A stretch of 64,000 nt of DNA from Gymnorhina tibicen (taxonomy: Eukaryota > Chordata > Aves > Passeriformes > Artamidae). Shown here one piece after another: positions 58,447-64,000 of this stretch. The notes beneath the pieces are model-generated. The model ran no database searches. It was not told where the DNA came from and saw only the letters and a list, made by a program, of their open reading frames with translations. The stretch lies in assembly GCA_013399875.1 (NCBI GenBank), contig VXAZ01001750.1:194988-258987 (forward strand), read 5' to 3'. The position numbers were made by a program, and so were the translations under genes. How positions within the stretch are numbered: the first letter of the stretch is position 1; every line of letters starts with the position of its first letter.

Positions 58447-58690
58447 GAACTGTGGAATGCCAGAATGGTTTGGGGTGGAAGGGACCTTAAAAGCTCATCC
58501 CGCTCCACTGCCTGCCACAGGCAGGGACACCTTCCACTATCCCAACTTGCTCCAGGCCCCGTCCAGCCTGGCCTTGGACACTGCCAGGGATCCAGGGGCA
58601 GCCACAGCTTCTCTGGGCACCCTGTGCCAGGGGCCTCTGCACTCACACAGGGAAGTATTCCTTCCTAATATCCAACCTAAACTCTTTTCC
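58447..58690 (-). mobile_element. CR1 LINE 3' fragment
   Basis: Inverted CR1 3' end ('gaatggtttggggtgg' to 'cctaatatccaacctaaac') just upstream of the RAD51-like copy, where RAD51 exons 1-2 would be expected. Confidence 0.85.
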
Positions 58691-60310
58691 TGCAAAACAA
58701 GGTAAACCTGCAAACTTCTTTGCTAAATTCTTATTTGTGTTCTGTGAAAAAAAACCCCCAAACAATCCAAAAATATTAACACGTGTCCTTTTTCCCCCCT
58801 CCATCCCTCCCTCCCTCCCAGCAATGTGACATAAATGCCAACGATGGGAAGAGGCTGGAAGAAGCTGGATTTCACAAGGTGGAGGCCATGGCTTATGCAC
58901 CAGAGAAGGAGCTGCTGGACCTTAAAGGCATCAGTGAAGCCAAAGCTGACAAAATCCCAGTAAGGATGTCCTGGAGCTTTAACCCAGGATATTCCACAGG
59001 TTTCTTTCTGCTGGCTGAAAGCATTGTGGTGAATTTGGAAGGTCTCCAGAGGGCAGTAAAGGTGATTAGAGGTGTGACATGACTTGTGATGGGAAAAGGC
59101 AAAATGCACCAGGACAGGACTGAACTGAAGGGGAGGATATTTCCCTAAAACACACAAAAGCACACAAAAGGGATGTTGGAGCTTTTTCCTGGAGCAGAAT
59201 TTCAGTTCTGTGCAGAAGTACCAACCCATGCAAGGTCTATGAAATGTGCATGGAATGATACAGATGCCTCTCCACAAGGCAGGAAATATTAATTAATGGG
59301 GGGTTAACGAACAGCATGAACTCTCCTGGCACTGCTCAGTTGGAGCTGATGCAGCCAAACTGGTTCCCATGGGTTTCACCACGGCAACAGAATTCCACCG
59401 GCGATGGTCAGAGATCAGCCAGATCCCGCGTGGCTCCAAAGAGCTGGATAAGCTGCTTCAAGGTCAGCATTTTATTATTTCTCTTTCCTGCTTAAGCTCA
59501 GTTATTGGGGTGGGGTTTTCTCATGAGTGTGATCTTTGCATGGAACCACGTAAGACAAGTCTTGGTTGGATGAAAGACCTCTAGGACTGCTCTTGAATAA
59601 TTGCTTTTATTTTAAAAGCTGCAGAAATAGTTTTTAATCCTTTTAGTCATGATGCCAGACCCAGAGCTGTCCATTTTTGGATGTTTCTGGTTTATTTAAG
59701 TCCGTGCCTTGTTTAGGGAAAACGAAAGCAAGCATCACCATGTCCTCATTCCTCTGGTAATCCAAAAATGAAAACAAGTAATATCAGCTCATCAGCATCT
59801 TCAGAAACACACCTGGACTTCTTATCCACAGCACAAACAAACCTCAGGATGACAAGCAGTTTTCCCTCTTAGTTTTGAAACTTTCAGCCAAATTCAGTGT
59901 TTAACTGAGTCTCTATAAATGTAATATTTTATATGTGGGATAGATACATAGATATCAGTTTGTAGCATGTGACCTTTTAATTTTTATTAATAATTGTTAT
60001 TTTCCTTTTGGGAGGAATAGAAACAGGGTCCCTAACGGAGTTATTTGGGGAATTCCGTACTGGGAAGACGCAGCTCTGTCACAGCCTGGCAGTCACTGGA
60101 CAGGTGGGGGGTTCACCTCATTACAATCCACTATTCAGACACCACAGCCTTGGGATATTTGCTAATTTGGGCACTTTCTTTGACTATCTAAGTGTTTATT
60201 ACTGTCTAGAGGTTGCTGCTCTCCAAAATATTAGAGGCTTGGACTTAATGTGATAATTTTGTTGACTCCCTAAGCTTCCCAGCTCAGAGCTGAGCATCTG
60301 TTGTCTTTTG

Positions 60311-60590
60311 TAGAATCATGGAATCCTGGAATGGTTTGGGTGGGAAGAGACCTTAAAGCCCATCCAGTTCCATGGGCAGGGACACCTTCCACTATCCCGG
60401 GTTGCTCCAAGCCCTGTCCAGCCTGGCCTTGGACACTTCCAGGGATCCAGGGGCAGCCACAGCTTCCCTGGGCAACCTGTGCCAGGGCCTCCCCACCCTC
60501 ACAGGGAACAATTTCTTCCCAGTATCCCATCTATCCCTGTCCTGTGTCAGTGGAATGCCATTCCCCCTTGTCCTGGCACTCCAGGGTGAC
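60311..60590 (-). mobile_element. CR1 LINE 3' fragment inside RAD51-copy intron 5
   Basis: Inverted CR1 3' end with tail 'agaatcatggaatcctgg' at the left, lying between exon 5 and exon 6 of the RAD51 copy. Confidence 0.85.
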
Positions 60591-61305
60591 AGGTACTACA
60601 ATGGGAAGGTGTCAGAAACGGGGACCAGGAATCTTTCCTCTTGCTTTTCCCACCTAAATGGGACTTTAGTCACAATAACTTGGGATATTATTTGTTGTAT
60701 GACCTCGGTGAGGGCATGTGGGAATATCTGCTGTATTTATGGATACTTTACTCCCTGTTCATTCCTTTCCTTCTCCTTTAGCTCCCCACAGACCCCAGGG
60801 GCAGCGAGGGAAAAGCCGCATCCATGGACACGGAGGGGACCTTCCATCCAGAGCAGCTCCTGGCCGTGGCTGAAAGGTCTGTGAGTGGAAGACAGGAATA
60901 GATTGACTCACAACTCAGCTGGAAAACGTTTTCCACAGGTCCTGGAGGCTGATTTAGCAGGTGTTCCCTTTGGAAACCTCTGGTGTTGCCGTTCCTCTCC
61001 TGTCTCTGCCGCTCTCTCCCCACAGTTCTCGTGTCATTGTCCCTTGCCACGAGGTGATTTCCTTCTCTTTTGCTACTGGAAGGGACTGTGAGCTTCCCAA
61101 GCAGCTGGGGACAGGACTGGCTGGATCCTGTTAGCTCTTTCTGAAGGGAATGTGATCTAACCCTGCTGGCTCCTCCCACAGCAAGGACTGCTCCCTTGTT
61201 CCCTGTCACCAGGGAATATTTGGCGGCCGAGCGAAGGAGAGGAAGTGAAATGATGTTTGCAGCAAGAACAGGTGTGTTTGTGCTGGCTGTGTACAGAGTG
61301 TCTTT

Positions 61306-61560
61306 GGAATCGTGGAATGATTCAGGTTGGAGGAGCCCTCGGAGATCACGGTGCCCAACCATTCCCGTGGCGCTGCCGAGGCCACCACTGCCCCGTGTCC
61401 CCAAGTGCCACATCCACGCAGCTTTAAATCCCCCAGGGATGGGGCCTCCACCACTGCCCTGGGCAGCTGTGCCAGGGCTGGACAGCCTTTCCACTGAGAG
61501 ACTTCCCGATACCCAGCCTAAACCTCCCTTGGGATCACGTGAGGCCGTTTCCTCTTACCC
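61306..61560 (-). mobile_element. CR1 LINE 3' fragment inside RAD51-copy intron 6
   Basis: Inverted, older CR1 type ('ggaatcgtggaatgattcagg', 'gatggggcctccaccactgcc') between exons 6 and 7. Confidence 0.8.
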
Positions 61561-62124
61561 ATTTCAAATGGTTCCAATCATTCCGTTCCCTTTTCATCAC
61601 CATGGGTTGCATTTTTTCCCTCTGTTTTTATCTCTGCCGGGGATGTGAGTTTTTCTTCCAGTCTTTTGGTAAAAACTGGTTAACTCCAGGAGCTCCAAGG
61701 TTCATCCCTTTCTCTTCCCTGCTTTTGCTGGAATGGTCTCTGGCAGCAATGCCCTGGACAAGGTGGCCTCTGCCGGGGCTTTAACAGCGACCGCCAGGCC
61801 CAGCTGCTGTTGCAGGCCTTGGCCGCAATGGCCGAGTCAGGGAGAAGACTCGGCCCGTGCTTCCCCCCTGAGCCCTTGGTCCGCAGGGAAATGAACATCT
61901 CGGGCAGTTTGTACAGCTCTGTTTGATGCTGTATGGATTAGGATGATTTTTTGGGAGCAGGCTGTCCATCCTGACCTGTTTCCTTCCCTCTCCCTGTCAG
62001 GCTGTACCCGCAGCAAGGCCGAGGTGAGACCAGGATCTGTAAAATCTCTGACTTTGCGTGTCTGGCCGAGGCTGAAGCCGTGTTTGCTGTCAGTGCCGAC
62101 AGAGTGGGAGATGCTAAAGACTGA

Positions 62125-63659
62125 AAACTCCATTTCTTCCCCTGAATCCCAGGACTGTGTCCGTAAGAGGCTCCTTTCTTGGTGGCACCTTAGGGATACT
62201 CCCCGAGGCAGCGGGCGGAGGAAGCTGTGGTGTGTCAGCATGGGAACTGTTGGGACACACCGAGCACAGCTGGAGCTGTTGGGGAGAGATTCCCTCTGGG
62301 CTGCAGGCACAGATGAGGTCCGTGTGGTTCCTGGGCAGCATTCCCAGAGGACCATACCCTGCGTGTTTCCCTGTATCCCGCCATGGGCACGGTGCAGCAG
62401 AATCTCGGTGGCCACAGTTGGGAACTCGGTGAATTGGAAGCAAAGCTGAAGGGTTTGCCCACTGAGAGAAATGGTGATTTATAAACCAAAGCGGAGTGGT
62501 ATTCCACACGAGGGATTTGGGTGATGGTCCCACTCCATAACCTTTCTGTTCATTTTCTTTTGGATGCTGCAACCTGCTGGGTTGGAGGAGCTGTTCCTTT
62601 ACATTTCCATTTAATTTCCTGTATTTCATTAATTCTCTGTGGAAAATCGGCTTTTAATGAAAAGGCCCAGGAGGATATTGATGACGTTCCGGGTTCCTGG
62701 GATTCACAGGTGTGTGTTCACACCAAGGACTGTTCTGGCTGGCAGAAGCTGCACCAATCACCCAGGAATCCCAGTCTGGATTTTCTTTTCTCCCAGTTCT
62801 CCTTGGTTTGGGGGTGCAGTGCAGCCCTGCCCTGTATATCTCCTAGAAGAATTTTTGGGGTTAAAAATGTTCTTTTCTATTCTGCAGTATTTCTCTAGAA
62901 TTCAATTAAAAAGAATAAAACCATATCAATGTGGTTTTGATTGGTTCATTTGCATTGGTTAATTAAAGCAAATCATTGAGAAGGGGTTTGAGCAGCCCTT
63001 GGTTGAAGCTGGCAACTCTTCTTTATTGTCTCTTAATTCTTTGAATTTTATTTGTATTATTTCTTAAGCAGTTATTGCAATCAAGATACACAATGAGGAG
63101 AACAGCATTCCTGCCCTTCTGGATTGGGAAATCCAAGTCCAATTCCTTGGAGAGATTGAGGGGATGGGGATCTGAACCTCAGGCTGGGTTTTGGCAGTGC
63201 GAATTCAGTGAGGAAGGGAGAGGGAAGTTGCCCCAAAATTGCTTAAAGCCAATTCTGCTGGGTTTGGGTGTCCCCATCCCAAAAAATGAATGGTCCTGGT
63301 TAAATGATCCTCAAGTCCCCACTTGAGGGAGCAGCAGGATGTGCTGGGAGGGCTGTGCTGGAACCCTCAAACCCTGGTCAGGGATGGTGGGCAGTACCCG
63401 GGACACAGGGACACTACGGATGGGCTCTGCTGGGACCCCCCAAATTCCAGAACGCTGGGTACTGCCAACTCTTTGGGACGCTGCCTGATCCAGAGAGTTT
63501 TCCCGTTATTTTCTGTCGTGCTCAGCACGTGGCATTTCATTAGAGGCCCACAGGGTGAAAATCCCGTGGGAGCAGCTGCAAACACAGCCGCTCACACAGA
63601 AGCCGGTCCAGAATTGGAAAGGAGCTGTTCCACAGATTTATTTTTCCCAACGCGTTTTT
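62125..63659. other. 3' flank of the RAD51 copy, non-coding
   Basis: No further RAD51 exon. An AATAAA lies at 62,914-62,919, about 790 bases after the stop, a plausible old poly(A) signal. The 168-codon frame at 61,943-62,449 overlaps exon 10 in another frame and is not taken as a gene. Confidence 0.4.
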
Positions 63660-64000
63660 AATTTAAAGCAGAACACTGCGCGCCCCCCCACCGCGACCCC
63701 ATATCCTTTATTTTTGGGGTTTCTCCATGAGAATTATCTGCCGATGCTGGATAAAAAATTCCCCCGGCGCGGCGGGGATCGGCGGGGTTNATGCCCCCGG
63801 CGCGGCGGGGACCGGCGGGGTTTGGGGGTCCCGGGGCCGCAGCCGGAGCAGGAGCGGCCGCGCCGGGCTCGGCCCCAGCGCCCGTCCCGGAGCGGCTCCT
63901 CCCGCCCACGGCGAGCCCTGTCCCCATCCCAGCCCCAATCCCGCCCCGCTCCTCCGGGCCCGGGACCCGCAGCGGATACGGGCAGGACCCGGACCCGAAG
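63660..64000. promoter_or_regulatory. CpG island at window end, with N-flanked duplication
   Basis: Very GC- and CpG-rich to the end of the window, probably the promoter/first-exon region of a gene beyond the edge. A single N at 63,790 lies between two copies of a ~30-bp GC-rich unit ('cccccggcgcggcgggg'), which is likely an assembly join error. Confidence 0.6.

Larger units (their letters stand above)
58822..62124 (+). pseudogene. RAD51: Diverged, intron-containing RAD51 copy lacking exons 1-2 and 8-9
   Basis: RAD51 is the RecA-family recombinase that forms filaments on single-stranded DNA. Segments matching its exons lie in order: exon 3 58,822-58,959 (HhH region, '[11 protein letters not shown]'), exon 4 59,345-59,462 ('[11 protein letters not shown]'), exon 5 about 60,012-60,103 with intact Walker A GEFRTGKT (60,047-60,070), exon 6 60,782-60,876 ('[17 protein letters not shown]'), exon 7 61,731-61,839, and exon 10 62,001-62,124 ending 'VGDAKD' plus stop. 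Remaining exons look about 70-85% like human RAD51 by eye. Exons 8-9 (Walker B, most of the DNA-binding loops) are absent; exon 7 and 10 are only ~160 bp apart. The exon 4 acceptor is displaced, the exon 5 acceptor is GG instead of AG (an AG three bases on keeps frame), and exon 7 has neither normal acceptor nor donor and carries offsetting -2 and -1 indels that scramble about 13 residues. Retained introns mean a DNA-level duplication, not a retrocopy. Catalysis is not expected. Confidence 0.88.

Noticed and set aside
58822..62124. DMC1 rather than RAD51
   Set aside because: The HhH exon ('NANDxKxLEEAGFH', '[16 protein letters not shown]') and the C-terminal VGDAKD ending are RAD51-type.

Overview
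The window is vertebrate nuclear DNA from a bird, most likely a songbird. The main evidence is about twenty CR1 LINE 3' ends ending in the avian ATTCTATG-type tail, plus one short LTR that resembles avian ERVL-class LTRs. There are no bacterial-style operons. Most long open frames are CR1 translations or chance frames, and no complete, confidently named protein-coding gene is present.

Layout. Positions 1-42,400 are AT-moderate, gene-poor DNA. They hold scattered CR1 fragments, one exon-like segment (10,014-10,309), a consensus CTCF motif (6,643-6,658), a few stretches that look like constrained non-coding DNA, an AT-rich island near 32 kb, and a CR1 with a 5' inversion at 40.3-40.8 kb. From about 42.5 kb the texture becomes more GC-rich and microchromosome-like. 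Several short exon-like open segments with good splice signals (43-46.4 kb) match no gene I recognise. At 49.5-49.9 kb (minus strand) a 132-codon ATG-started frame contains one recognisable HAT-repeat exon of CRNKL1 (crooked-neck splicing factor). A block of about 1.94 kb that includes most of this frame recurs almost identically after a 170-N gap, which looks like an assembly or haplotype duplication. A CpG island at 54.0-55.5 kb carries nine same-direction YY1-type motifs (core ATGGCGG) and a diverged inverted repeat of about 190 bp per arm.

The right end (58.8-62.1 kb) holds the clearest gene-derived feature: an intron-containing, diverged copy of RAD51 on the plus strand. Segments matching exons 3, 4, 5, 6, 7 and 10 are in the correct order. 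Exons 1-2 and 8-9 (including Walker B) are missing and several splice sites are broken. The window ends in another CpG island (63.66-64 kb).

Assembly quality matters. Three isolated single Ns (7,400; 53,329; 63,790) each sit between near-identical direct repeats, and so appear to be bad gap joins. The combination of non-adjacent gene fragments (CRNKL1 and RAD51), a YY1-rich CpG island and duplications suggests a right half that accumulates duplicated gene pieces. That is inference. Splice-site and homology calls were made by eye, against family sequences recalled from memory.
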